A program made the translations under genes and the position numbers. The notes below the pieces were generated by a model. The model worked only from the letters and a program-made list of their open reading frames with translations. It was not told the DNA's origin and did not search any database. DNA of 36,326 nt from Rivularia sp. MS3 (GTDB lineage Bacteria; Cyanobacteriota; Cyanobacteriia; Cyanobacteriales; Nostocaceae): contig JAHCMI010000085.1 in the NCBI GenBank assembly GCA_019192545.1, positions 1-36,326 of the forward strand. Reading direction: 5' to 3'. Of the stretch, positions 15,911 to 24,020 are shown one piece after another. The first letter of the stretch is position 1, and each line of letters begins with the position of its first letter.

Positions 15911-16568
15911 ATGAATGCTGAAGAACTTTTAGAAAAGTATAAAGCTGGCGAACGAGATTTCGATGATGTATATTTAAGAATTTTAAATTTTAAGTGGGCT
16001 GATTTAAGTGAAATCAGTTTACGAGGAGCAGATTTAACTGGATGCGATTTAGGTCAAGTTAATTTGAGTGAAGCAGACATTGATTCGGCAAACTTTAGTA
16101 GAGTATCCCTAATAGAAGCAAATTTAAATCAAATACAAGCTTCTGAGGTCAATTTTATTTTAGCTGAGCTTAATGGTGCTAACTTGAGCGAGGCTGATAT
16201 GGAGAAGGCTAATTTTAGTAATGCTAATCTAACAAACACAGATTTAAATAATTCAAACCTATCTAGCGCTAAATTAAGCAATGCTAACTGTAGCTGCTTT
16301 AGTTACAGCAAACCTTAAAAATGCAAACCTGAGAAAAGCCTGCTTACAAAATGCCAACCTCCAAGGAGCCGATTTACAAAACACCAACCTAACCAAAGCC
16401 AACTTTAACGGTGCAAATCTGAGAAAAGCCGATTTAACCAACGCGAATATTTACGGGGCTACATTTGATAATGCAGACCTAACAGGTGCGATAATGCCAG
16501 ATGGGGAAATCTATCAAGCACAGATAAAACCCCATCAACTAAAAACTGAATTTTCTGGGGTGGTATCT
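15911..16568 (+). pseudogene. Pentapeptide-repeat protein gene, frameshifted
   Basis: Opens at ATG 15911 (MNAEELLEKYKAGERDFDDV, the usual cyanobacterial N-terminus) and runs through A(D/N)LXX repeats to a TAA at 16316-16318 (135 codons). The same repeat pattern carries on in the +1 frame from about 16290 (TANLKNANLRKACLQNANL...) to the typical end TGAIMPDGEIY. The repeat centres at 16289 (frame 1) and 16299 (frame 2) are 10 bp apart rather than 15, so a 5-bp deletion restores both frame and repeat phase. The second frame has no stop before ridA and continues in frame into it. Pentapeptide proteins form right-handed beta helices; their role here is unknown. It could be a pseudogene, a sequencing error or a split gene. 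Confidence 0.75.
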
Positions 16569-16958
16569 ATGAGTCGTAAAGTTATTAAAACTGATAATGC
16601 TCCCGCACCGGTGGGACCTTACAATCAAGCTGTGGTGGCTTCAGGACAAATGCTTTTTGTAGCCGGACAAATTGCTATAGATCCAAGGGCGGGTAATGTT
16701 GTTTACACCGACGACGTGACGAAGCAAACCGAACGGGTAATGAGCAATTTAGAGGCTATCTTAACGGAAGCTGGCGCTACATTTGAAAATGTCGTTAAGA
16801 CAAGCGTGTTTTTAAAAGATATGGGTGATTTTGCTGCGGTGAATGCAGTTTATGCAAAATATTTTGATGAAGCAACTGCTCCAGCAAGAGCTTGTGTTGA
16901 AGTTTCTCGTTTACCAAAAGATGTTTTAGTAGAAATTGAATGTATCGCTATGATTTAA
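16569..16958 (+). CDS. ridA: RidA family reactive intermediate deaminase
   Basis: A 129-residue YjgF/YER057c/UK114 protein that hydrolyses reactive enamine/imine intermediates, such as 2-aminoacrylate from PLP enzymes, to ketoacids and ammonia. Family motifs are PAPVGPYNQAVVASGQMLFV, AGQIAIDPR, VVKTSVFLKDMGDFAAVNAVY and the end APARACVEVSRLPKDVLVEI, which includes the catalytic Arg (in ARACVEV). The start ATG at 16569 has GGGGTGG about 6 bp upstream. The frame is open upstream through 17 linker codons into the broken pentapeptide gene, so an N-terminally extended fusion is possible, but the standard start is best supported. Confidence 0.93.
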   Translation: MSRKVIKTDNAPAPVGPYNQAVVASGQMLFVAGQIAIDPRAGNVVYTDDVTKQTERVMSNLEAILTEAGATFENVVKTSVFLKDMGDFAAVNAVYAKYFDEATAPARACVEVSRLPKDVLVEIECIAMI

Positions 16959-17074
16959 AGTTTTAGATAAATTAATGTTATTTTTATGACATAAGATAAT
17001 ATTCGTATTTTTCCGAAATAGGTCTATTTAAAATTGATTCTATAAACAAGTAGATTTGGCGAATATATTCTAAT

Positions 17075-17097
17075 GGTGGGCTTTGCTCACCTTTTTT
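17075..17097 (+). terminator. Rho-independent terminator-like hairpin after ridA
   Basis: GGTGGGC-TTT-GCTCACC (seven pairs including one G-T, 17075-17091) followed by six T. It lies 117 bp after the ridA stop, on the ridA strand. Confidence 0.7.
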
Positions 17098-17364
17098 GTT
17101 TGAAATTATTCAATTAACAACAAATATCATGTTTGATAAAATATTTGTTCTATCTTTGGTAGTTGGTATTTGGTAAAAACAATTTTTTTGCTCTGTGCGA
17201 TATAGAAAGCAATTAATCGGACTTTATATAAAAAATTAAGTATAAAATCAATTATTTTGGTACTTCAGTAAATACTATGCTAAAACTATGACTTATTTGT
17301 CTAAAATTATTATCATACAAAGGTTTGGGAGTTTTATTAGTCGATTTTATTCATAAATAATATT

Positions 17365-17634
17365 TGGCTCATCAGTTGTTAGTATGCTAAATTCTGAATA
17401 AAAATTACCGAAATATTTACTGCGTAGGGATTTGACATTTTATATGCTTAATTTTTGATAACTTTACTCTTTTTCCCCTACTGCCGACTGCCGACTGCCG
17501 ACTGCCTAAAAACGACTACTTAAATAGCATACCAAGTGCTGAAGAACCTAATATTTTTTATTATCTGTTCCCTATTCCCTGTTTCCTGTTCCCTTTTTTT
17601 ATAATTTTTTAGCATATTAACTTCTGATGAGCCA
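17365..17634. repeat. 270-bp element with 27-bp inverted ends
   Basis: The 27-bp left end (17365-17391, beginning TGGCTCATCAG and ending TATGCTAAA) and the right end (17608-17634) are inverted copies with 24 of 27 matches. Between them lie two heptamer arrays, (ACTGCCG)4 at 17480-17507 and TGTTCCC-type at 17566-17593, but no coding frame. The right end stops at the base next to the histidine kinase stop codon. It could be a MITE, or a long-range stem that ends transcription of the kinase. Confidence 0.65.
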
Positions 17635-19359
17635 TTATTTTAACCAAGTAAAACGGAATTTAGCACCTTGATTTAATTGAGATTCTAAGGACATTTTGCC
17701 GCCTTCGGTTTCAACAATTTTTTTAACGATGGCTAAACCAATTCCAGTACTATCATTTTTACATCTATATTCGACAGTTTGAAAAATAGCAAAAATTTTA
17801 TTTTGATATTCGGGAGCAATTCCCGGCCCGTCGTCTGTTACGCTAAATTCATAACATGTATCTAAATCTCTGACTGAGATTTCTATCTTTCCACCTTCGC
17901 AATGATGATGCTTGATAGCATTACTTATTAAGTTAGTAAAAACCTGTTGTAAAAGTACTTTTCTGCCCTGCAAAGTAGGCATTTGTGGACTAATAACTAT
18001 ATTAAAATTAGATAATGGCTGAAGAGAATAAATGATTTCATCGAGTAAATCTGCTACGCATATAGTTTCTATTGCAATCTGAGTTCTTCCAATTCGTGAA
18101 TAATTCAACACACTGTCGATTAAATTTTGCATGTTATTTAATCGCGATCGCAACATGTTAAAATTTTTCCGGGTTTCTGCTGCGACTTGCTGACCTAAGT
18201 CTTCTTCAATCCAGGTAGATATATTAGCAATTCCTCGCAACGGTGCTTTCAAATCGTGAGAAACTATATAAGCAAACTGGTCTAATTCTTGATTTCGCTG
18301 CTTATATTGATTGGTCATTTGTAGCAAACGAGCATTGATTTGTCGCAAATTCTCTTCACTTTGAAGTAAGGCTGCTTCGTTACGTTTACGCTCGTTAAGT
18401 TCTTGTTCGAGTTGATGATATAACTCTGCTTGTTGAATGGCTATACTAACTTGAGTCGCGAGTTGTTCGAGTAATTCTACTTCTATCTGCTGCCATTTTC
18501 GCTTTGTGGAGCAATGATGAACAATTAATAAACCCCACAAATTTTCATCCAGCAAAATCGGCACAACTAAATTGGCTTTTACTTGAAACTGAGCCAGCAT
18601 ATTAACGTAGCATTTATTTAGTTTTCCGCTATCAAGGTCTGATACAATTCTTATGCGTCCTTGTTGATAATGTTCGACGTAGTTATTACCAAAACATGGG
18701 TCATATATTTGTTTGGATAAAATAGAAATAAATTCAGGAGCTACAGATTCACTAATTGCTGCACCACTCCAATCTTTATTAAAGCGGAAAATTACTACTC
18801 TATCGGTTTGCAACAATTTTCTAACTTCCGAAACAGTAGTATCAAGAATTCGATCTAATTCCAGAGACTGACGAATTTGTTGAGTAATTTGTAATATTAA
18901 ACGCTCTCGCTGGGATTGCTGTTCGATTTTAGTTTCTAAAGCCGCAGTTTTAATTGCATTATCTACAGCATGTCGCAAACTCTCAGAAGCAATTCTTCCT
19001 TTGACAAGATAATCTTGCGCTCCTCCTTTTATCGCTTTTACAGCTATGGTTTCATCTCCATGACCTGTAAGTAAGATAATAGGTAAATGCTTTAAATGAT
19101 ATTTTGCTTTTAATTCTGCTAAAAATTCCAAACCATCAAAGTCTGGTAGCATAAAATCTAGTAAAATTACATCGGGTTCTCTTTGCGATAGCTTTAATCC
19201 TTCTTCTGCCGTCTCGGCTTCGAGTATAGTGTAGCTGTATTTATTATCTTGTTCGAGGTATCGTCGATAAATATTTCTGTCTTCGAGACTATCATCTACA
19301 ACAAGCACAATACGGTGCTGATTTTGGGACATAACTGATTTTAAAGGTACTGTCTTCAT
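17635..19359 (-). CDS. Hybrid response-regulator / GAF / histidine kinase
   Basis: 574 residues. Receiver domain 15-130 with acidic pocket D22/D23, phosphoacceptor D68 and K120. GAF domain about 160-315. A short coiled coil runs from 315 to 355. HisKA domain with H-box FAYIVSHDLKAPLRG (His368); HATPase with N-box NLISNAIKHH, D-box DDGPGIAP and G-box STGIGLAIVKK. It autophosphorylates on His368 and is itself a phosphotransfer target through the N-terminal receiver. The GAF has a DPCF motif (220-223) and Cys250 in KCYVNML before FQVKANLVVPIL, as in bilin-binding cyanobacteriochromes, but Tyr follows the Cys instead of His. The start is at 19359, with an alternative Met at residue 10. No transmembrane segment is seen, so it should be a cytoplasmic sensor. 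The signal is unknown. Confidence 0.9.
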   Translation of the reverse strand: MKTVPLKSVMSQNQHRIVLVVDDSLEDRNIYRRYLEQDNKYSYTILEAETAEEGLKLSQREPDVILLDFMLPDFDGLEFLAELKAKYHLKHLPIILLTGHGDETIAVKAIKGGAQDYLVKGRIASESLRHAVDNAIKTAALETKIEQQSQRERLILQITQQIRQSLELDRILDTTVSEVRKLLQTDRVVIFRFNKDWSGAAISESVAPEFISILSKQIYDPCFGNNYVEHYQQGRIRIVSDLDSGKLNKCYVNMLAQFQVKANLVVPILLDENLWGLLIVHHCSTKRKWQQIEVELLEQLATQVSIAIQQAELYHQLEQELNERKRNEAALLQSEENLRQINARLLQMTNQYKQRNQELDQFAYIVSHDLKAPLRGIANISTWIEEDLGQQVAAETRKNFNMLRSRLNNMQNLIDSVLNYSRIGRTQIAIETICVADLLDEIIYSLQPLSNFNIVISPQMPTLQGRKVLLQQVFTNLISNAIKHHHCEGGKIEISVRDLDTCYEFSVTDDGPGIAPEYQNKIFAIFQTVEYRCKNDSTGIGLAIVKKIVETEGGKMSLESQLNQGAKFRFTWLK

Positions 19360-19770
19360 TTCACGTCAACTGCTGTACATCTCCGAATCTTGTCGAAGAT
19401 GCTTTGAATAAAATTATAGAAATTAAATATGACACAGCAGAAGGGTTGAAGACGTTAAGCTATAAAGCTTTTTTTATTAATATATTTAAATATTAACTAA
19501 TTTCGATCTATATTTTGTCTCTTAATAAATTGATTTTTAAAAAGAAACGAAAAATCAGTGGCTCAAATACTATGCGAGTTAAGAACTCAGATAGATTAAG
19601 AGCATACCCTCGAAACAACGCCGGTACTCTTGTGCAAATAATAGCTTGCCGATTTAAGGAAGCTTTGAGATAAATTTATAATGATTCTATATTATATTAA
19701 ATTCGTTGTAAGTAGTTGCTTTCTCGAACACGTTTTGTGTATAAAATCGAAACTACAGTCACAAACTGAT
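19360..19770. other. Divergent spacer, histidine kinase to MEKHLA gene
   Basis: 411 bp, very AT-rich. I see a short AAGCT-ATAA-AGCTT stem followed by T residues near 19459-19478 and a 33-codon frame from 19572 that looks like chance. Promoters for both divergent genes should lie here, but none is clear. Confidence 0.5.
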
Positions 19771-20244
19771 ATGATTGCAAAAAATACTTATCCTTGGCAG
19801 CAAGACAAAATAGTACGTCACAGCCAGCTAATGATGTCGAGCTTCGAGCGTTTAACTGGACGTAACTTATTAAATTGTACGGGTTCCCCGAATGAAATAG
19901 CTAAAGCATTATTTGAAGCTGAATTTGCTTTAGTATCCCACGGTATAGAAACCGATCCAATTTTTAACTACGGTAATCGTAAAGCTTTGCAATTATGGGA
20001 GCTTGAGTGGGACAATTTTACTGCAATGCCTTCGCGAAAATCGGCGCAGAAAACAGTTCAAGAAGAACGCGATAAACTTTTAGCTGAAACTACAACTAAA
20101 GGTTTTAGTAATTTTTCAGGAGTTCGTATTTCTAGTAGCGGCAAACTTTTTTATATAGAAGATGGTATTATCTGGAATTTGTTAGATACAGATAATAATT
20201 ATTGCGGGCAAGCTGCAATCTATTCTAATTACAAATTTCTTTAA
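19771..20244 (+). CDS. MEKHLA domain protein
   Basis: A 157-residue protein from ATG 19771 (MIAKNTYPWQQDKIVRHSQL), which matches the family start. A Met at 19681 would add 30 residues of unlikely sequence. The core HSQLMMSSFERLTGRNLL and DPIFNYGNRKALQLWELEWD, with TAMPSRKSAQ, is typical of the MEKHLA family, PAS-related small proteins also found at the C-terminus of plant HD-ZIP III factors. The bacterial function is unknown; a ligand- or redox-sensing role is a guess from fold. No strong Shine-Dalgarno sequence is seen. A minus-strand coding remnant starts 3 bp after the stop. Confidence 0.85.
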   Translation: MIAKNTYPWQQDKIVRHSQLMMSSFERLTGRNLLNCTGSPNEIAKALFEAEFALVSHGIETDPIFNYGNRKALQLWELEWDNFTAMPSRKSAQKTVQEERDKLLAETTTKGFSNFSGVRISSSGKLFYIEDGIIWNLLDTDNNYCGQAAIYSNYKFL

Positions 20245-20246
20245 AA

Positions 20247-20444
20247 CTAAGCTTTGACTAAAACGGCATTAACACCTAACTGTTTCAGCTTTCTTAATAA
20301 TAATAGCTTATAAGCAATTTCAAACAAAAAACAGCCATTTAAAGCAACTAAAATAGTTTGCTCGTAAAATCTAAGTAAATTGCGAATATGTTTACCAAAA
20401 GCAGTGCTTACAAAAGCTTCTGCGATAAGTTCGTAATCATTAAA
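20247..20444 (-). pseudogene. Unidentified coding remnant without start
   Basis: On the minus strand, 65 codons are open between a stop at 20445-20447 and the TAG at 20247-20249, with no ATG. The translation contains AEAFVSTAFGKHIRNLLRFY and EIAYKLLLLRKLKQLG, reading like ordinary protein rather than spacer. It could be the C-terminus of a lost gene. I do not recognise the family. Chance is possible in AT-rich DNA. Confidence 0.3.
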
Positions 20445-20538
20445 CTATAGTTACTGAAGCTGAAGCCGCAATCAAACAGCAACAAAGCAAGAGAAACGTC
20501 TAAATAAGTTAGCACGAATCAAGTATCGATATCTAACA

Positions 20539-20677
20539 TGCAGGTAAATTCTTCTTAACCCTTATCGCTACTTCCTACTTCCTACTTGCCACTTCCTACT
20601 TGCCACTTAGATTGCTTTCAACTTTCTCAGGAAAGGCTATAAATTGAAAAACCCGGTTTCATTGAAAACCAGGTTTA
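20539..20677. repeat. TGCAGGTAAAT/heptamer block plus CCCGGTTT palindrome
   Basis: TGCAGGTAAAT followed by CTTAACCCTTAT and five heptamers (CTTCCTA/CTTGCCA, 20571-20605), then an imperfect palindrome AAACCCGGTTT...AAACCAGGTTT (20647-20677). Both components also occur together at 5654-5818, in the opposite order. Confidence 0.6.
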
Positions 20678-20733
20678 TAAATATTGTTATATCTGTTATG
20701 AAAATAGATTTTTTTTGAGATTATCCTTGTGAA

Positions 20734-21846
20734 TTAATTAAAACTATCTTCTGTTGTAGTTTGTGATTCTTCTGTTTCTGGAGAATATTCTGGGGAAAAC
20801 TCAATTTCACGATTTTCAGAAGTTTCGTTGGTTTCATTGTTATTAGGAACAACAACTTCTGAATCGGGAGAATTTTCCATAGATGCTTCTGTTTCCGACT
20901 GTTTTTCATTCTTAGATGAAATAATTTCTTGCATCAATTCCTCAATAACTTCTGTTTGCTCGATATTACCTTGCTTACGATATTGTTTATGAGCGCGTCT
21001 GAGAACTTGTTGTGCTTTCTTATATTCTCCTTGTTTGTAGAAAGCTACTCCTAATTTATAATAAGCAGAAGCATTATTTGGAGCCTTACGAATTGCTTGC
21101 ATATAGGTTTCAATTGCTTCAGGGGTTTGACCTCTAGCAACTAATAAACTACCCAAATTATTGTATGCTGCAACATTTTCAGGACTTAACTGCAAAACTT
21201 CGCGATAGGCAATTATTGCTTTAGCTGCATCTCCCTGTTCTTGTAAAGCCAAACCTAAATTAAAATAAGCATTAGCATTGTTTCTATCAAGATTAATCGA
21301 TTGTTGATAAGCCGCGATCGCCTCTTCGGTTTGTCCTTGTTGATACAGCGCCAAACCAAGATTATAGTTAGCATTAGCCATTGTCGGCTCTACTACTAAT
21401 GCTTGACGATAAGCGGTAATTGCAGCTTCATTTTGCCCCTGTTTTTGCAAGGCTAAACCCAAATTGTAGTAAGCCTCAGCCAAATTAGGATTAAGACGAA
21501 TCGCTTCCCCGTATTCCTGTACCGCTGCATCCAAACGATTTTGTTTTAAAAAGATGTTACCTAAATAATTACGTGCTGAAGCAAGATTAGAATCGCGACT
21601 CAAAGCAGCGCGTAAAGCTAATTCCGCAGCTTGCAAATCGCCATCGTTATAACGCATCACCCCTTGTTGAAATAAACCAGCAGCTTGCAAATCTTGAGTA
21701 ACAGCAGTTTGCGCCCAAACTTTACTTACAGGCAACTCACCAATGGTTAATCCAATCAACGCAGCACAGGAGCCAAATATTAAAGGAACAGAAGCACGAA
21801 TAATATGCTGAATACTTGGTTGAATGTTAAAAAAATTTCGAGACAT
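20734..21846 (-). CDS. TPR-repeat protein, probably exported or membrane-anchored
   Basis: 370 residues. A hydrophobic N-terminal stretch (about 17-38, ASVPLIFGSCAALIGLTIGE) ending in a VWAQT-like cleavage site suggests a signal peptide. It is followed by about seven tetratricopeptide repeats of 34 residues (about 54-290) with the usual A..YxNLGxxLxxxGxxxxAxxxY pattern, such as AYYNLGLALQKQGQNEAAIT. The last 70 residues are acidic and rich in Glu, Ser, Thr and Asn, and likely disordered. TPRs are scaffold domains; the partner is unknown. The start ATG at 21844-21846 has GAGAG upstream. The upstream spacer (21847-22113) holds purine-rich and heptamer-like sequence only. Confidence 0.88.
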   Translation of the reverse strand: MSRNFFNIQPSIQHIIRASVPLIFGSCAALIGLTIGELPVSKVWAQTAVTQDLQAAGLFQQGVMRYNDGDLQAAELALRAALSRDSNLASARNYLGNIFLKQNRLDAAVQEYGEAIRLNPNLAEAYYNLGLALQKQGQNEAAITAYRQALVVEPTMANANYNLGLALYQQGQTEEAIAAYQQSINLDRNNANAYFNLGLALQEQGDAAKAIIAYREVLQLSPENVAAYNNLGSLLVARGQTPEAIETYMQAIRKAPNNASAYYKLGVAFYKQGEYKKAQQVLRRAHKQYRKQGNIEQTEVIEELMQEIISSKNEKQSETEASMENSPDSEVVVPNNNETNETSENREIEFSPEYSPETEESQTTTEDSFN

Positions 21847-22113
21847 TTTGAGGCTCTCCCCGCACTTAATTACTAGATGCCGTTTAAGTTAGAGTGCCCA
21901 AGGGGAAGGGGAAAATTGCATTATTATCAATAAATTTTTTAGAGGATAGGCATAGGGGGAGAGGAGGAAGAGTGGGGAGAGGGGGAAGAAAAAGAATTTT
22001 TAGTAATTAGTCTCAGAGGATGTTGGCACTAAGAATTAAGAGTAGTTGAAGCATCTTCCTCCCTAATTCTGTTAACCACTCATTACTCACTACTCACTGA
22101 TAACTGTTCGCTG

Positions 22114-23295
22114 TTAACTGTTAACTGCTTCGGGCAATATCAACATCGCATCACCGAAGGAATAAAAACGATATTGGGATTTGATTGCTTCTTGATATAT
22201 ATTTAGCAGTCTTTCTCTGCCAATTAAAGCGCTGACTAGCATCAATAAACTCGAACGCGGTAAATGAAAGTTGGTAATCAAACCATCCACTACTTTCCAC
22301 TCATACCCCGGATATATAAATAAGTTAGTTTCGCCGCAAAACGGCTGTAACTCTCCTTCTCCTGCTTTCGCTGCTCCCTCTAATGCTCTTACTGCTGTAG
22401 TTCCCACTGCAATAATTCTTCCACCTTTAGCTTTAGTCTCGCAAATTTTCTCTACTGTTTCCGCCGGTACCTCAATCCATTCTCCATGCATTTCATGGGT
22501 AGTTACATCTTCTACTTCCACCGGACGAAATGTCCCTACTCCCACGTGCAGCGTTACAAAAGTTCGATTAATTTCTTTTTCTTCCAGGTTTTCTAATAAC
22601 TCCGGAGTAAAATGCAGCCCTGCTGTAGGTGCTGCAACTGCTCCGGGATTTTGTGCGTAAACTGTCTGGTATTGCCCGCTTTCTGCTTCACTTGCCGTAA
22701 TGTAAGGCGGTAAAGGTACTTCACCAAAGTCTTCTAATAGCTGTATCAAAGACATTCCCGGAGGAATATCAAATTGCAACAATCTTCCTCCGGTAGCTTC
22801 ATCTGTCTCCAAAACCGTAGCAACCAATTCTTTGCAATCGTGCCGAGAATTTTCCTTTTTGGTTTCAAAAATTATTTGACTACCCTTTTTAAACCGCTTT
22901 CCCGGCTTTACCAAAGCCAACCAACAATCAAGATTTTTTTCTTCCAATAACAAAACTTCTATCGTAGCTCCCGTAGATTTACGTCCGTAAAGTCTCGCCG
23001 GTATTACCTTTGTATCATTCATCACTAACAAGTCTTGCGGACGAAGGATTACTGATAAATCTCGAAAAATATGATGACTTGGTATCTTTTTTATACCAGT
23101 ATCTAGAGAATCTACTACCAACAACCGAGAACTGTCTCTGGGAACCACAGGGTTTTGAGCAATGAATTCTTGAGGCAGATGGTAGTCGTATCCGTCGAGA
23201 GAAATATCTAAATTGACATGTGTGTTATCTTGATTGGAAGAGTAAATGCTTTGCGATGTGCCCTTTTGCGGGTTGGAAGAATTAGATAGTGCCAT
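22114..23295 (-). CDS. queA: S-adenosylmethionine:tRNA ribosyltransferase-isomerase QueA
   Basis: Transfers and isomerises the ribosyl group of SAM onto 7-aminomethyl-7-deazaguanine in tRNA to give epoxyqueuosine. The 393-residue product has LDGYDYHLPQEFIAQNPV..RDSSRLLV, PARLYGRK, VAAPTAGLHFTPELL, HVGVGTFRPV and FITNFHLPRSSLLMLVSA, all family motifs in order. The first 25 residues (MALSNSSNPQKG...) are Ser/Asn/Gln-rich and outside the usual domain, so a later start is possible, but no better Met exists. The last three codons and the stop (Val-Asn-Ser-stop) are written by heptamer repeat DNA (AACTGTTAACTG). Identification is secure. Confidence 0.96.
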   Translation of the reverse strand: MALSNSSNPQKGTSQSIYSSNQDNTHVNLDISLDGYDYHLPQEFIAQNPVVPRDSSRLLVVDSLDTGIKKIPSHHIFRDLSVILRPQDLLVMNDTKVIPARLYGRKSTGATIEVLLLEEKNLDCWLALVKPGKRFKKGSQIIFETKKENSRHDCKELVATVLETDEATGGRLLQFDIPPGMSLIQLLEDFGEVPLPPYITASEAESGQYQTVYAQNPGAVAAPTAGLHFTPELLENLEEKEINRTFVTLHVGVGTFRPVEVEDVTTHEMHGEWIEVPAETVEKICETKAKGGRIIAVGTTAVRALEGAAKAGEGELQPFCGETNLFIYPGYEWKVVDGLITNFHLPRSSLLMLVSALIGRERLLNIYQEAIKSQYRFYSFGDAMLILPEAVNS

Positions 23296-23448
23296 AATTG
23301 GTAGTTGCTAAATTTATTCAGAGTTTCTTAACAAAAAAAATTAGGATTATAGTTTATAAATGAAATCTAGACTATCAGCCCTAAGTAAGATTGAGCATGT
23401 TGAATAATAATCAATTTTAAGTAATACGTAAAACAAAAAATAAAAATT

Positions 23449-23486
23449 GGGTAAACCTCCCCATCTAAAAACGGGGGCTTTTACCC
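23449..23486. repeat. Compact hairpin, IS200/IS605-end-like or attenuator
   Basis: GGGTAAA (23449-23455) pairs with TTTACCC (23480-23486), and inside it CCCC (23459-23462) pairs with GGGG (23473-23476) around an ATCTAAAAAC loop. CTTTTACCC after a G-rich stem is reminiscent of the subterminal hairpins at the ends of cyanobacterial IS200/IS605 elements. No transposase is nearby. It could be a solo end, or a leader hairpin for the gene at 23554. Confidence 0.45.
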
Positions 23487-23553
23487 TACCGAATGCATAG
23501 CTCTATATATCAATAATAGAGATGTAAAATTGGCTTTGATCCTAAGCACCAAG

Positions 23554-23943
23554 ATGGAATACTTGTATTATCTGGCGAACGCCAGTTTGACCTTGAGAGT
23601 AGTTCAATATTTGCACGCTAGACCACGCATACCTGTTTCCTTCATCACCGTAATTCATCAAATAGATGGTTGGGTGGTTAGAGTCAAGCTCGATTATCCG
23701 ATTAGCAATAATGAAGATGGTGATATTCGGGCTTTCTTGAACGAACTAGGAATACGCTACGAACCTCCAATGCGGGTGCAAATGGCACTGTGGAGTTTAG
23801 AAGCGCAACAGAATCCGGTTGAGGTTATGCGACGCTACCAAGTGGCAATTGTCTCTCATGGCAGCCCCGACAAAGAAGAAATTGAAGCTTTCCGACAACA
23901 ATTCGTCAGAGGATTGGGCTATTGCCCGGAAACCCTGGCATAA
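23554..23943 (+). CDS. Conserved cyanobacterial protein of unknown function
   Basis: A 129-residue protein from ATG 23554 (MEYLYYLANASLTLRVVQYL); a TTG at 23530 would add eight residues. It reads like a widespread cyanobacterial hypothetical protein: a helical start, the segment RPRIPVSFITVIHQIDGWVV, a charged middle (RAFLNELGIRYEPPMRVQ) and an end rich in Glu and Arg. There is no transmembrane segment, no signal peptide and no motif that gives an activity. It is single-copy between queA (divergent) and the yraN homologue (convergent). The function is not known to me. Confidence 0.8.
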   Translation: MEYLYYLANASLTLRVVQYLHARPRIPVSFITVIHQIDGWVVRVKLDYPISNNEDGDIRAFLNELGIRYEPPMRVQMALWSLEAQQNPVEVMRRYQVAIVSHGSPDKEEIEAFRQQFVRGLGYCPETLA

Positions 23944-24020
23944 TAATTGCTGCTATATCTTAACTGTTACAACTGAGTAATTATTAATTGATAGTCGGTA
24001 ATTAATGCTTTTATTTATCA

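Larger units (their letters stand above)
16959..17634. other. ridA to histidine kinase spacer
   Basis: 676 bp, AT-rich, no gene seen. It contains a likely ridA terminator (17075-17097) and an inverted-repeat element (17365-17634) with two heptamer arrays inside (17480-17507 and 17566-17593). Confidence 0.7.
20245..20733. other. Spacer with coding remnants and repeats
   Basis: 489 bp. It holds a minus-strand coding-like remnant (20247-20444), a short plus-strand Ala/Glu/Gln/Lys-rich piece near 20452-20500 that looks like a degraded protein tail, a heptamer repeat block (20539-20605) and a CCCGGTTT palindrome (20647-20677). Confidence 0.55.

Noticed and set aside
16281-16318. Programmed ribosomal frameshift in the pentapeptide gene
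   Set aside because: No slippery heptamer or downstream pseudoknot is seen, and the repeat phase fits a 5-bp deletion better than a +1 slip.
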